Positions 16,680-24,417 of a stretch of DNA of 64,000 nt are shown in pieces. The stretch covers positions 124,001 through 188,000 of the forward strand of contig NZ_FTMG01000009.1 of the NCBI RefSeq assembly GCF_900155965.1, written 5' to 3'. Made by a program: the position numbers and the translations under genes. The first letter of the stretch is position 1. Each line of letters opens with the position of its first letter. A model generated the notes under the pieces. That model did not search any database. It saw only the letters and a list, made by a program, of their open reading frames with translations, and was not told the origin of the DNA. Source of the stretch: Mucilaginibacter lappiensis (GTDB lineage: Bacteria > Bacteroidota > Bacteroidia > Sphingobacteriales > Sphingobacteriaceae).

Positions 16680-16736
16680 TATAGTGATTAGTGGTGAGTA
16701 GTGAGTAGTGATTAGTGAGTTTTGAGCAATGAATAA
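16680..16736. repeat. Iterated-word spacer upstream of dapA
   Basis: AGTGATTAGTGGTGAGTAGTGAGTAGTGATTAGTGAG is one short word (AGTGAGT/AGTGATT) repeated with variation. It is similar to one arm of the ftsA-ftsZ hairpin at 6066. Confidence 0.5.
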
Positions 16737-16785
16737 TAAGCATACAGGGTTTAAACGTGGTTTTTACTTCGTTTATAAAAAGAAC

Positions 16786-16875
16786 TGTCATCTCGAACGA
16801 GGCACGAGGAGAGATCTTATACGTTGGATGTGCAAGTTGTACAAGATTTCTCCTCGTGCCTCGGTCGAAATGACA
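16786..16875. repeat. Dispersed inverted-repeat element, TCATTTCGAACGA family, copy 2
   Basis: TGTCATCTCGAACGAGGCACGAGGAGAGATCTT-type left arm pairs with AAGATTTCTCCTCGTGCCTCGGTCGAAATGACA-type right arm around GCAAGTTGTAC. The arms run almost the full length, so a long hairpin is possible. It lies between the convergent-side flank of the DUF5686 gene and dapA. Confidence 0.8.
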
Positions 16876-16911
16876 ATCAAGGAGGACTAAATATTATTTA
16901 GCTACTCAAAC

Positions 16912-19365
16912 TTAAAAGCTCACTCCCAGCCTGATAGCCGAATTGGTGTTGCTGCCGCTGTTGAATGATTTGCCATACATCAGCCTGATATTTAAATATT
17001 GCAGACCGAAACCCAGCTCGGTATAATTTTTAAGGGTAGGAGTATACAGGTAATTTACGTCGACGATTTCCTGTAGTTTTAACTTGCGAATGAGCGGTAT
17101 CTTATTGGTAATAAAGCCCATGAAGTTGTGCTCCAGGTGACCTTCGGCATATTTATCGGGTGTGCTGAAATTGTAATAATCTAACAGCAGGAAGCGGTTA
17201 ATGCCCGGGGTATAAGCCAATAGCTGGTTGCCGTCGAAGTGTTTATAATCCGGGAAATATAATTTATTGGCATTCAAAAATTTACCTGCACCTACAAAAA
17301 AGGAGGTTTTGCCATAAAAGCCCATGTCAATGTCTGATTTAGATATATCGGCGCTTAGCAGGTCGTAGTCTACATCAGATCCCAGTACATTTTTTATGCC
17401 CTTGGTATAATTTATCCCGATGGTAGGATATTTTGATGGCAGGTACCTGCGACCCGATGGATAGGTTTCATACTGATCGCTAAAATCATAGCTGGTACGT
17501 AAAGCTATTTTGAACGACTGGTTTTCCGGAAACAAAGGACTATCCTGTGCAGGGTTTAAAGGATTGTTGGAGGTGAACTGATGATTCTGCGGACTAAAAA
17601 AACTATAGGTAGAAGTGTTACTCAGTGATTTGCGGTTGGCCCACTCTACGGTTGCACCTGCCAGCCACCCGCCCACTACACGACCAGACAGTGAAGCCGA
17701 TACAAATTGCTTTTGATAAAGCTTCTGATAGTTTTGCCGCTCAAACAAACTGTACAGGGAGTTAACCAGGGTAGATACCGGCTGCTGGTTATTGAGATCG
17801 GTGATATCTGATCCGCCGCGGATACCCAGAGTGAACCGCTGACCTACAGGTATAGCTGCTCCCGCGTTGCCATTCAGTAAATGGTTGGAGAAACCATAAC
17901 GCACATGGCCATCCAGCAGCAGCGAACGGTGGTTAAGCGTGTCGATCAGTTTCCTGTACGATATCCCGTAGTTGATAGCGAAACCCTCCACCGTATTATA
18001 AAGTGCGGATCCCAGCAAACCATCATAATGCCAAGTTTCCTTTTTATACCGGTTACGGACATCAACACCGGTGAGTAATATCCCCAGTGGTTTAATCTCG
18101 TTATTGGCTTTATCCAATGAATCGAGGTATTGTTTCGATTCGCGCTTACGGGCCAGTTTATCCTTGTTGATATAATCGGTTTTTTCTTCACCGGTTAGGG
18201 GAATAGGGCGTTGCTGGTTCCAATAGGTCGAATCTTTTTGGGTGCCTTTATCAATACGCAAAACCTCGGCAAAATTGGTTTTGGCAAAGCTGGGCTCCAG
18301 GTCGTAATTTTTGTATATGGAAATGTAATAGCCGCCTACTTTAAAGCCCAGTAGGCCACCGGTAAATTCAAATTTAACGCTTGCCGGCATCCAGGCGGTA
18401 TTGTTCACCGGGTAAAACTGCTGGTTTACTTTAAGGGTATCAACCAAATTGATATTGGCCTTTTTAGTGATGAACAGTTGCAGGGCCGATAACCGCCAGC
18501 TATCATCCAGTATATAAATATAGCCCTCAAAGCAGGGGTCATGAGCGCGTTTTGGGGTTACCTGTATCTTATTGATGGTTTCGCCGTTCTCAACAGAAAT
18601 ACCCATCCATTTGTAGTTATAATAGAACAGGGCGTTATCGGCAATAGGCGATACCAGCGGACGGTTGCTCAGTCCTTCCCAGGTTTCAAAATTCTCATAA
18701 AAATTAACCGCCATATCTGATGCCCGGTTAAAGCTGAAAGCCCTGTTTTGCCCCGATACTTTGGACGACACCTGTACCTCATGTACCTTGTTGGGCCGTA
18801 TAAAGCTATATTTTGATTCAGATTCTGATAAATAAACAATGCCCCTACGGTTGGAGTCGAGACCTGCCTCGTTAGTAGCTTTTTGCACGTCGAAACCCAG
18901 GATCTTTTTTGGTGCGGCCAGCAGCTTTTGAAGGCCCTTGATATAAATATCGCAGGTGTAGGCTTTCACCTCGTTTAAGTAAGTTTTACGCTTTTTAATG
19001 GCTTTACGAATGATGGCGTAAGCCGGATCTTCGCCGCCGGCATGAATGGCTACTGCCTTAAGCTGGTAAGTTTCTGTTTGGAGCGAGATATTGATTACCT
19101 GGTTGCCGGTAAGGTTTACCTGGCGGCTTTGCTGTCCATAACCAACCGCTTTATATTGCAGCTCATAATTACCTGCGCTTAATTGCAGCTGATAAACTCC
19201 TTCGCTGTTAGCCGAGGTTCCTTTGGATGTATTTTTGACATAGATGGATGCAAAAGGGATAGGTTTGTTATGCTCGTCGGTTATTTTGCCGTTGATATTA
19301 AGTTGCTGCGAAAAAACACGGACGCCGGATATTAAAAGTAGGATAGATAGTAATGTAAATTTCAT
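16912..19365 (-). CDS. DUF5686 family outer-membrane protein with carboxypeptidase-like regulatory domain
   Basis: The 817-aa protein carries a signal peptide (residues 1-19), a CarboxypepD_reg-like beta-sandwich (about 22-105: NGKITDEHNKPIPFASIYVK, GTSANSEGVYQL) and a large DUF5686 region. Its C-terminal half has the alternating pattern of outer-membrane beta-strands and ends ...AIRLGVSF, with the terminal aromatic residue of barrel proteins. No ligand or function is established for the family. The gene stands alone on the minus strand between ligA and dapA, and no TonB box is obvious. It may be a surface or transport protein. Confidence 0.85.
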   Translation of the reverse strand: MKFTLLSILLLISGVRVFSQQLNINGKITDEHNKPIPFASIYVKNTSKGTSANSEGVYQLQLSAGNYELQYKAVGYGQQSRQVNLTGNQVINISLQTETYQLKAVAIHAGGEDPAYAIIRKAIKKRKTYLNEVKAYTCDIYIKGLQKLLAAPKKILGFDVQKATNEAGLDSNRRGIVYLSESESKYSFIRPNKVHEVQVSSKVSGQNRAFSFNRASDMAVNFYENFETWEGLSNRPLVSPIADNALFYYNYKWMGISVENGETINKIQVTPKRAHDPCFEGYIYILDDSWRLSALQLFITKKANINLVDTLKVNQQFYPVNNTAWMPASVKFEFTGGLLGFKVGGYYISIYKNYDLEPSFAKTNFAEVLRIDKGTQKDSTYWNQQRPIPLTGEEKTDYINKDKLARKRESKQYLDSLDKANNEIKPLGILLTGVDVRNRYKKETWHYDGLLGSALYNTVEGFAINYGISYRKLIDTLNHRSLLLDGHVRYGFSNHLLNGNAGAAIPVGQRFTLGIRGGSDITDLNNQQPVSTLVNSLYSLFERQNYQKLYQKQFVSASLSGRVVGGWLAGATVEWANRKSLSNTSTYSFFSPQNHQFTSNNPLNPAQDSPLFPENQSFKIALRTSYDFSDQYETYPSGRRYLPSKYPTIGINYTKGIKNVLGSDVDYDLLSADISKSDIDMGFYGKTSFFVGAGKFLNANKLYFPDYKHFDGNQLLAYTPGINRFLLLDYYNFSTPDKYAEGHLEHNFMGFITNKIPLIRKLKLQEIVDVNYLYTPTLKNYTELGFGLQYLNIRLMYGKSFNSGSNTNSAIRLGVSF

Positions 19366-19476
19366 GTAGTAAGGTAGTTTGTACTAAGATGAAGCTTATT
19401 TACTAAATGTTACAACACAGTTTTGTTAAATAATGTGAAATTAATTGAAGACAGAAGATAGGGATTGATTTTTATC

Positions 19477-21495
19477 TCATATCTCAATCATCGCCAATAG
19501 TTCTTCATCGCTGATGATGGGGATGTTTAGCTTTTGGGCTTTTTCCAGTTTGGCAGGTCCCATATTATCGCCGGCAACCAGGTAGCTGAGTTTAGCCGAT
19601 ATGCTGCTCAGTATTTTACCACCATTTTGCTCTATCAGGTCCTTCAGTTCATCGCGTGAGAATTTCTCAAATACGCCGGATATGATGAAGCTTTGCCCAC
19701 TTAACTTTTCGCTGGCCAGTTTCACTTCTTTTATTTCGACTACGAATTGTAGTCCCAGGGCTTTTAATTTTTCAATTTCTTCCCGGTGCTTTTCATCCGC
19801 GAAATAATCAACGAGGCTTTGAGCTATGCGCTCGCCAATTTCATCGGCGGTTACCAGCTCTTCCTGGGTGGCAGCCATCAGTCCGTCTATCGATTTAAAG
19901 TGAATGGCCAGCTTTTTGGCAACGGTTTCGCCAATATAGCGGATGCCCAGGCCAAACAGGACTTTTTCAAAAGGCATTTGTTTCGACTTTTCGATACCAT
20001 CCAGCATGTTGGTAATGGATTTGTCGCCAAAACGGTCCATCTGTTTGAGCTCATCGGCATGTTCATACAGCTTATAAATATCGCTGATATGGCTAATAAA
20101 TCCCCGCGAGTACAAGGTTTCGATAGTTTCGTCGCCCAGGCCATCAATATCCATCGCCTTGCGGCCAATAAAGTGCTGCATTTTACCCACAATTTGCGGC
20201 GGGCAGCCTTCATCGTTCGGGCAATAAAAAGCGGCTTCGCCTTCCTTACGTTCCAGTGGGGTATCACAGGCAGGGCAGGTGGTGCGGTATACTACGGGTA
20301 CGGCGTTCTGTGCCCTTTTATCAGGATTTACACTGATGATCTTCGGGATGATCTCGCCGCCTTTCTCCACAAAAACGGTATCGCCTTCGTGCAGGTCCAG
20401 GCGGATGATCTCGTTGGCATTATGCAGGGTAGCGCGTTTAACGGTGGTACCGGCCAACAGTACCGGTTTCAAGTTAGCTACCGGGGTAACGGCACCCGTG
20501 CGACCAACCTGGTAGCTTACGCTCAGAAGTTCGGTCTGCACCCGCTCGGCTTTAAATTTATAGGCTATGGCCCAGCGTGGCGATTTGGCCGTAAAGCCAA
20601 GCTCCTGCTGCTGCGAATAGTTATTTACCTTGATCACAATGCCGTCAATATCATAGCTCAAACCAAACCGGTCTTTATCCCATTTGGCTATAAACTCAAA
20701 TACCTCATCAATGTTATTACAAAGGCGGCTATGCTCGTTGGTATGGAAACCCCAGCTTTTAACAGCCTGCAGGCTTTCCCAATGGGTTTTAAATACGGGT
20801 TTTTCGGTATACAGAAAATATAGGAAACAATCCAGCGGGCGTTTAGCCACCTCGGCCGAATCCTGCATTTTAACAGTGCCAGAGGCAAAGTTACGCGGAT
20901 TGGCATAAGCAACCTCTCCGTTCTCCAAACGTTCGTTATTGAGGCGATCAAAGGCCTTGCGGTGCATAAAAACTTCGCCGCGTATGTCAAAGTAGTTAGG
21001 ATAGTCGCCGCCTTCGTACAGGCGTTTAGGTATAGTGTTGATGGTGCGTATGTTGGCCGTCACTTCATCGCCCTGAACGCCATCGCCACGGGTAACGGCA
21101 CGTACCAGCTTGCCATCCTCATAAGTTAAACTCATAGACAGGCCATCAAACTTCAGTTCGCACACATACTCAAAATTATCCCCAATGGCCTTGCGGATGC
21201 GCTGATCAAAATCAAGCAATTCCTGCTCGTTATAGGTATTACCTAATGATAGCATCGGCCAGCGGTGCCTGTAGGTCACAAACTCCTTGGTAATGTCGCC
21301 ACCAACTTTTTGCGTAGGCGAATCCGGATCTGCAAACTCCGGGAATTCCTTTTCCAGCTTGTTCAGCTGCTCTAATTTCTTATCGAAATCAAAATCGGCA
21401 ATGGTGGGCATGGCCAGCACATAGTAGTTGTAGTTGTGCTGTTTTAACTCGGTTGTTAAGGCCTTGATCTGGTTTTTGGCTTCCGCTGGTGACAT
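19477..21495 (-). CDS. ligA: NAD-dependent DNA ligase LigA
   Basis: LigA seals nicks in replication and repair using NAD+. The 672-aa protein has the adenylation motif KFDG with Lys115, the nucleotidyltransferase core (ELKFDGLSMSL), an OB fold near 320-400, a four-cysteine zinc finger (CPACDTPLE...FYCPNDEGC, about 410-435), HhH repeats (MDIDGLGDETIETLYSRG) and a C-terminal BRCT domain (about 595-672, GQSFIISGVFEKFSRDEL). The length is normal. The minus-strand sequence TAACTTCG (21503-21510) just upstream of the ATG is a near-consensus -7 box. A long plus-strand open frame opposite this gene is an antisense shadow. Confidence 0.97.
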   Translation of the reverse strand: MSPAEAKNQIKALTTELKQHNYNYYVLAMPTIADFDFDKKLEQLNKLEKEFPEFADPDSPTQKVGGDITKEFVTYRHRWPMLSLGNTYNEQELLDFDQRIRKAIGDNFEYVCELKFDGLSMSLTYEDGKLVRAVTRGDGVQGDEVTANIRTINTIPKRLYEGGDYPNYFDIRGEVFMHRKAFDRLNNERLENGEVAYANPRNFASGTVKMQDSAEVAKRPLDCFLYFLYTEKPVFKTHWESLQAVKSWGFHTNEHSRLCNNIDEVFEFIAKWDKDRFGLSYDIDGIVIKVNNYSQQQELGFTAKSPRWAIAYKFKAERVQTELLSVSYQVGRTGAVTPVANLKPVLLAGTTVKRATLHNANEIIRLDLHEGDTVFVEKGGEIIPKIISVNPDKRAQNAVPVVYRTTCPACDTPLERKEGEAAFYCPNDEGCPPQIVGKMQHFIGRKAMDIDGLGDETIETLYSRGFISHISDIYKLYEHADELKQMDRFGDKSITNMLDGIEKSKQMPFEKVLFGLGIRYIGETVAKKLAIHFKSIDGLMAATQEELVTADEIGERIAQSLVDYFADEKHREEIEKLKALGLQFVVEIKEVKLASEKLSGQSFIISGVFEKFSRDELKDLIEQNGGKILSSISAKLSYLVAGDNMGPAKLEKAQKLNIPIISDEELLAMIEI

Positions 21496-21584
21496 AGATG
21501 CGAAGTTAAGAAATTACTTTATTCCATAGTTTACAAACTAAAAACTCTGTTTTGGCCAAATATAAAAATGAATAAAAAGTTCAA

Positions 21585-21615
21585 TTGTTGCTTAATAATA
21601 AATATTTAGTTTCGT
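21585..21615 (+). promoter_or_regulatory. Promoter of the TNT-like toxin gene
   Basis: TTG (21585-21587) is separated by 20 bp from TAGTTTCG (21608-21615), one base from the TAnnTTTG consensus. The transcript would start about 50 nt upstream of the ATG and read through both genes of the pair. Confidence 0.6.
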
Positions 21616-21670
21616 TATGCGCAATAATAGCCAAGTATTTAATTATTATTCAACTTAAACCAAAACAAAA

Positions 21671-22285
21671 ATGAAACAAATTAGACTGCTGCTACTCGCA
21701 GTATTGCTGATGCCTTTCTTTGCACAGGCACAGGTATCCAAAAAACATCACAGGCTACATGCCAAACATCATGACAAGAATGGCCTGGTAAGGGGCATCA
21801 GTTATGCCGACTTTGTAAAATCGGTATCGGACTTTGCCGACAGTACCAAAAAGCCATTAGCCGACACCGCCTGGAGGCTCTGGAAAGAAGAAAAATGGGA
21901 CAAATTGGAACAATTTTTTACCGCCAACAACCTCAATGGTGGCTGGCCGCCAAACCGCGGCGCGGTCGACCTAAAAATAGTGACCTTACCAGCTGGTATA
22001 GACATTGACCGTTACGGTGGCTATTTTGATGCCGACAGCGTGTTCCAGGATCGCGGTACCTTTGTATCCAAAACAGGCGTGCCTTTTCCGCAGCGTGCTT
22101 TACCCGATAAAACACTAAATTCGCCTTACCGTGTTTATACCATTTTAAAACCTATAGCTAATGTAAGGCAGGGCACCATTATCCCCTGGTTTGGTAAACC
22201 GGGTTTAGGTATCCAATACGAAGTGCCCTACATTATTAACGACCTTAAAAAAGAAGGTTACATCGCAGAGAAAAAAACTAAATAA
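21671..22285 (+). CDS. Secreted TNT-domain protein, putative NAD+ glycohydrolase toxin
   Basis: The 204-aa protein has a Sec signal peptide (residues 1-20, cleavage near AQA) and a C-terminal half resembling the TNT domain (PF14021), the NAD+ glycohydrolase toxin fold of Mycobacterium tuberculosis CpnT. In order: GGWPPNRG (90-97), LPAGIDIDRYGGYF with Arg114 (106-119), FPQRALP with Arg142 (139-145), PYRVYTILKP (152-161) and IPWFGKPGLGIQYE with Gln182 (171-184). Arg114 and Gln182 correspond, from memory of the family, to catalytic residues; the histidine of the mycobacterial enzyme may be replaced by Arg154. It lies 7 bp before a small gene that may encode immunity. The delivery route is not visible: no polymorphic-toxin repeats and no T9SS sorting domain. 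Confidence 0.75.
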   Translation: MKQIRLLLLAVLLMPFFAQAQVSKKHHRLHAKHHDKNGLVRGISYADFVKSVSDFADSTKKPLADTAWRLWKEEKWDKLEQFFTANNLNGGWPPNRGAVDLKIVTLPAGIDIDRYGGYFDADSVFQDRGTFVSKTGVPFPQRALPDKTLNSPYRVYTILKPIANVRQGTIIPWFGKPGLGIQYEVPYIINDLKKEGYIAEKKTK

Positions 22286-22292
22286 TAGAAGC

Positions 22293-22652
22293 ATGATCAT
22301 AAAACAGGAGAAGATAGGATCATTGATCTTTGACGGGAACGAACAGGATGTGGTATCCCGCTCCTTCCAACCGGATACCCAAACAAACCTTGGAGGCGCT
22401 ATTGCATTTGATGATTTTATCAATCATGATTTTGAAGATCTGCAGGGGCTTATTGGCGATGATGATTTTGAATCCATTATCAAAACCGGGGATTTTACCC
22501 GCGATGGTGGCTTTTTGCACCAATACCATGGCAGCGATAACCTGAAGCTATATTTCTTCCAAAGAGATAAAACAATTGTTGTTTTTGCCTATGGCGAATT
22601 TCAGCCAACGCGGTATAAGTTGTACCTGGAAGGAGTGTGGGTAGTTAAGTAA
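22293..22652 (+). CDS. Putative immunity protein for the TNT-domain toxin
   Basis: This 119-aa protein matches no family I recognise. It lacks a signal peptide and is strongly acidic in its first two thirds (FDDFINHDFEDLQGLIGDDD, 38-57), with a beta-rich C-terminus (LKLYFFQRDKTIVVFAYGEF, 84-103, then RYKLYLEGVWVVK). It starts 7 bp after the toxin-like gene on the same strand with no terminator between them. A small, acidic, cytoplasmic protein immediately 3' of a secreted toxin domain is the classic layout for a cognate immunity protein. That role is inference from context. Downstream lie a dispersed repeat and a bidirectional terminator. Confidence 0.55.
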   Translation: MIIKQEKIGSLIFDGNEQDVVSRSFQPDTQTNLGGAIAFDDFINHDFEDLQGLIGDDDFESIIKTGDFTRDGGFLHQYHGSDNLKLYFFQRDKTIVVFAYGEFQPTRYKLYLEGVWVVK

Positions 22653-22666
22653 AGATTACTGAAGAC

Positions 22667-22786
22667 TGTCATTTCGAACGAGGTACGAGGAGAAATCTTT
22701 TGCGACCTGCAATTTGCACCTAAACACAGCAGAAGATTTCTCTTTCGCACCATGCTCAAGCCCACCCATGCTCTATCGAAATGACA
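22667..22786. repeat. Dispersed inverted-repeat element, TCATTTCGAACGA family, copy 3
   Basis: The left end TGTCATTTCGAACGAGGTACGAGGAGAAATCTT is nearly identical to copy 1, and the right end is AGAAGATTTCTCTTTCGCACCATG...CTATCGAAATGACA. The right half contains an extra segment (CATGCTCAAGCCCACCCATGC) not seen in the other copies, so this copy is diverged or interrupted. Confidence 0.75.
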
Positions 22787-22798
22787 TCCGTTTTATAT

Positions 22799-22836
22799 AA
22801 AAAGCCTTTGCATGTTATTCCTGCAAGGGCTTTTTC
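22799..22836. terminator. Bidirectional terminator
   Basis: AAAAAGCCtTTGCA-tgttattcc-TGCAAgGGCTTTTT is a near-perfect stem with A and T tracts on both sides. It serves the plus-strand toxin unit and the minus-strand gene ending at 22854. Confidence 0.75.
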
Positions 22837-22853
22837 TTTTGGTATTCAATCAA

Positions 22854-23774
22854 TTACTTATCCGTAGTTACCGACTCATTCACCACGCTCATCGGGAAGC
22901 TCACGCCGCCGGGTACTTTGGGGTTATCTTTTATATCTACCGTACCGCTGATCACTTGTTTGGTTTTGGATTCGCTGATCCAGCCGGTTACTTTGTCGAC
23001 TTTAATGTCGGCGGTCATGGTGCCGGTCATGTTATATTTCATGGGCATATCGCCTACTCTTTTAAAATCGTCGGCAGCGTTGGTGGCCAGTTTTCCTTCG
23101 CCATGGATTGAATAGCTGGTTGGGCCGATATCGGTTAACTGGTAAACGGTACTTACCTTGGCCGACATGGCACTTTCCAGGTTGGTATTGATGGTCCATT
23201 TATCATTTTTGGATACCGGTGTTTCGGGGAAAACGGCTATTGCCAGTTCAATACTCCCTTTAATAGCTTTGGCACCAAACGATTGCAGGAACTGGGCTTT
23301 GATCTGCTCTTTCTGCGGCCCCTGTACCTGCGGGAAGCTATCCAGTACCGATGAGATCATGTTCTCCACATTCTCTACCGATTTTACTCTGCCGCTTTTG
23401 GTAAACGTAGCCGTAAAAGGTTTGTTCACCAGTCCGCCCAGGATACCCGACATAAAATCGTTCGGGTCATTTTTTTGCGAATCATAGCTCACGGGGCCGT
23501 TGGGGAGCTGCATTTTTAAGGCCAGGCTTTTATAATTAACCTCCATGTAGTATAAGGAATCGTCGGCATTTAATACCTTGAATGAGGTAGTGCCATTAAT
23601 GGTGATTTCGATATGATTATCCATCCCGCTAACGGTTTGCTTAATGGCCGATGTAGTATTGGTTACCATATTGTACGTATTGCCTTTAACCAGGTGCAAG
23701 GCCAGTTTTATTTTTTGCGCTTGTACCGATAGGCTAATGCTGAGTATGATAAGCAGACTAAAAAGATATTTCAT
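22854..23774 (-). CDS. Exported protein, DUF6263-like
   Basis: This 306-aa exported protein starts MKYLFSLLIILSISLSVQAQ (signal peptide 1-20). The frame is open 35 codons further upstream, but the ATG at 23772-23774 gives the proper signal peptide. The body is beta-rich, with repeated segments on the pattern of DUF6263 proteins, such as YDSQKNDPNDFMSGILGGLVNKPFTATFTKSGRVKSVE and a C-terminal TGWISESKTKQVISGTVDI. Function is unknown; a periplasmic role is likely. It stands alone on the minus strand, ending at a terminator shared with the toxin unit. Confidence 0.65.
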   Translation of the reverse strand: MKYLFSLLIILSISLSVQAQKIKLALHLVKGNTYNMVTNTTSAIKQTVSGMDNHIEITINGTTSFKVLNADDSLYYMEVNYKSLALKMQLPNGPVSYDSQKNDPNDFMSGILGGLVNKPFTATFTKSGRVKSVENVENMISSVLDSFPQVQGPQKEQIKAQFLQSFGAKAIKGSIELAIAVFPETPVSKNDKWTINTNLESAMSAKVSTVYQLTDIGPTSYSIHGEGKLATNAADDFKRVGDMPMKYNMTGTMTADIKVDKVTGWISESKTKQVISGTVDIKDNPKVPGGVSFPMSVVNESVTTDK

Positions 23775-23927
23775 AGTGTATTTATTGCGTGTTAAAGTTA
23801 TTACAAAAATCTTCATCAAAAAATGCAGCAAAACATAACAATTATTTAAAAGTAATTTCGTTAACTTTATAGTAATCAATGCTCTTTATATTTCATTAGT
23901 ATATTTTAACAACGGAAAGGGGTTTTT

Positions 23928-24185
23928 ATGTTACAGCAAATAGCATTTATACCACAGCACCAGTTTCATGTGTTGATCAATTTTAAGGATGATGAACGCA
24001 TTGTAGCCGTTTTACCGAATGAAGCAGGACGATTCCGCGTGGTTGATCAGGGTAAAGTTATTGCAGAAGTTGATCTGGATGATAGCAAGCACAATGTGGT
24101 TTGCTGCCAGGGTAAGCTGGAGGATAACATATTAGCCCAGCTGGAGTACCAGATTATACATCATTACGAAAATCATTACGCCTAG
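23928..24185 (+). CDS. Conserved-looking small protein of unknown function
   Basis: This 85-aa protein has no signal peptide or transmembrane segment. It starts MLQQIAFIPQHQFHVLINFK, has an alternating beta-like middle (RFRVVDQGKVIAEVDLDD) and a helical C-terminus rich in His and Tyr (YQIIHHYENHYA). A TATATTTT box lies about 20 bp upstream and a GGAAAGGGG stretch just before the ATG. I do not recognise the family. Good coding character and clear upstream signals support it as a real gene. Confidence 0.6.
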   Translation: MLQQIAFIPQHQFHVLINFKDDERIVAVLPNEAGRFRVVDQGKVIAEVDLDDSKHNVVCCQGKLEDNILAQLEYQIIHHYENHYA

Positions 24186-24199
24186 TAAAGCATACAAGA

Positions 24200-24272
24200 A
24201 TTTGATAGTTCATGGGTGATGGCTTATGGTTCATAGTCCATGAGTTTTTATTATTCATGGGCTATCTCTTTT
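24200..24272. repeat. Iterated-word spacer
   Basis: TTCATGGGTGATGGC, TTATGGTTCATAGTCCATGAG and TTATTATTCATGGGC are variants of one word (TTCATGG) and its reverse complement (CCATGAG). This is the same class of spacer as elsewhere in the window. Confidence 0.45.
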
Positions 24273-24279
24273 TTTGGGG

Positions 24280-24417
24280 AGCCCCACCCAAACCCTCCCC
24301 AGAAGGGAGGGCTTTAAAATAAAAGGACAATCAAAAGTCTCCCCTTCCGGGGGAGATTACTCACATTTTATTTATTGTTTAATGCGTTCATGAGGGCTTC
24401 GCCGTTTAGAGGGGGCT
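24280..24417. repeat. GC-rich AGCCCC repeat element, copy 2
   Basis: AGCCCCACCCAAACCCTCCCC, AGAAGGGAGGGCTTTAAAATAAAAGG, AGTCTCCCCTTCCGGGGGAGATT and a final TAGAGGGGGCTT match copy 1. A roughly 46-bp AT-rich segment (TTTATTTATTGTTTAATGCG...) interrupts the conserved GATTTAGAGG junction. The far end falls on the stop codon of the minus-strand DUF885 gene. Confidence 0.75.

Noticed and set aside
19786..20823. 345-aa open frame on the plus strand opposite ligA
   Set aside because: It is antisense to the well-conserved ligA gene; the translation has no recognisable motif or start signals.
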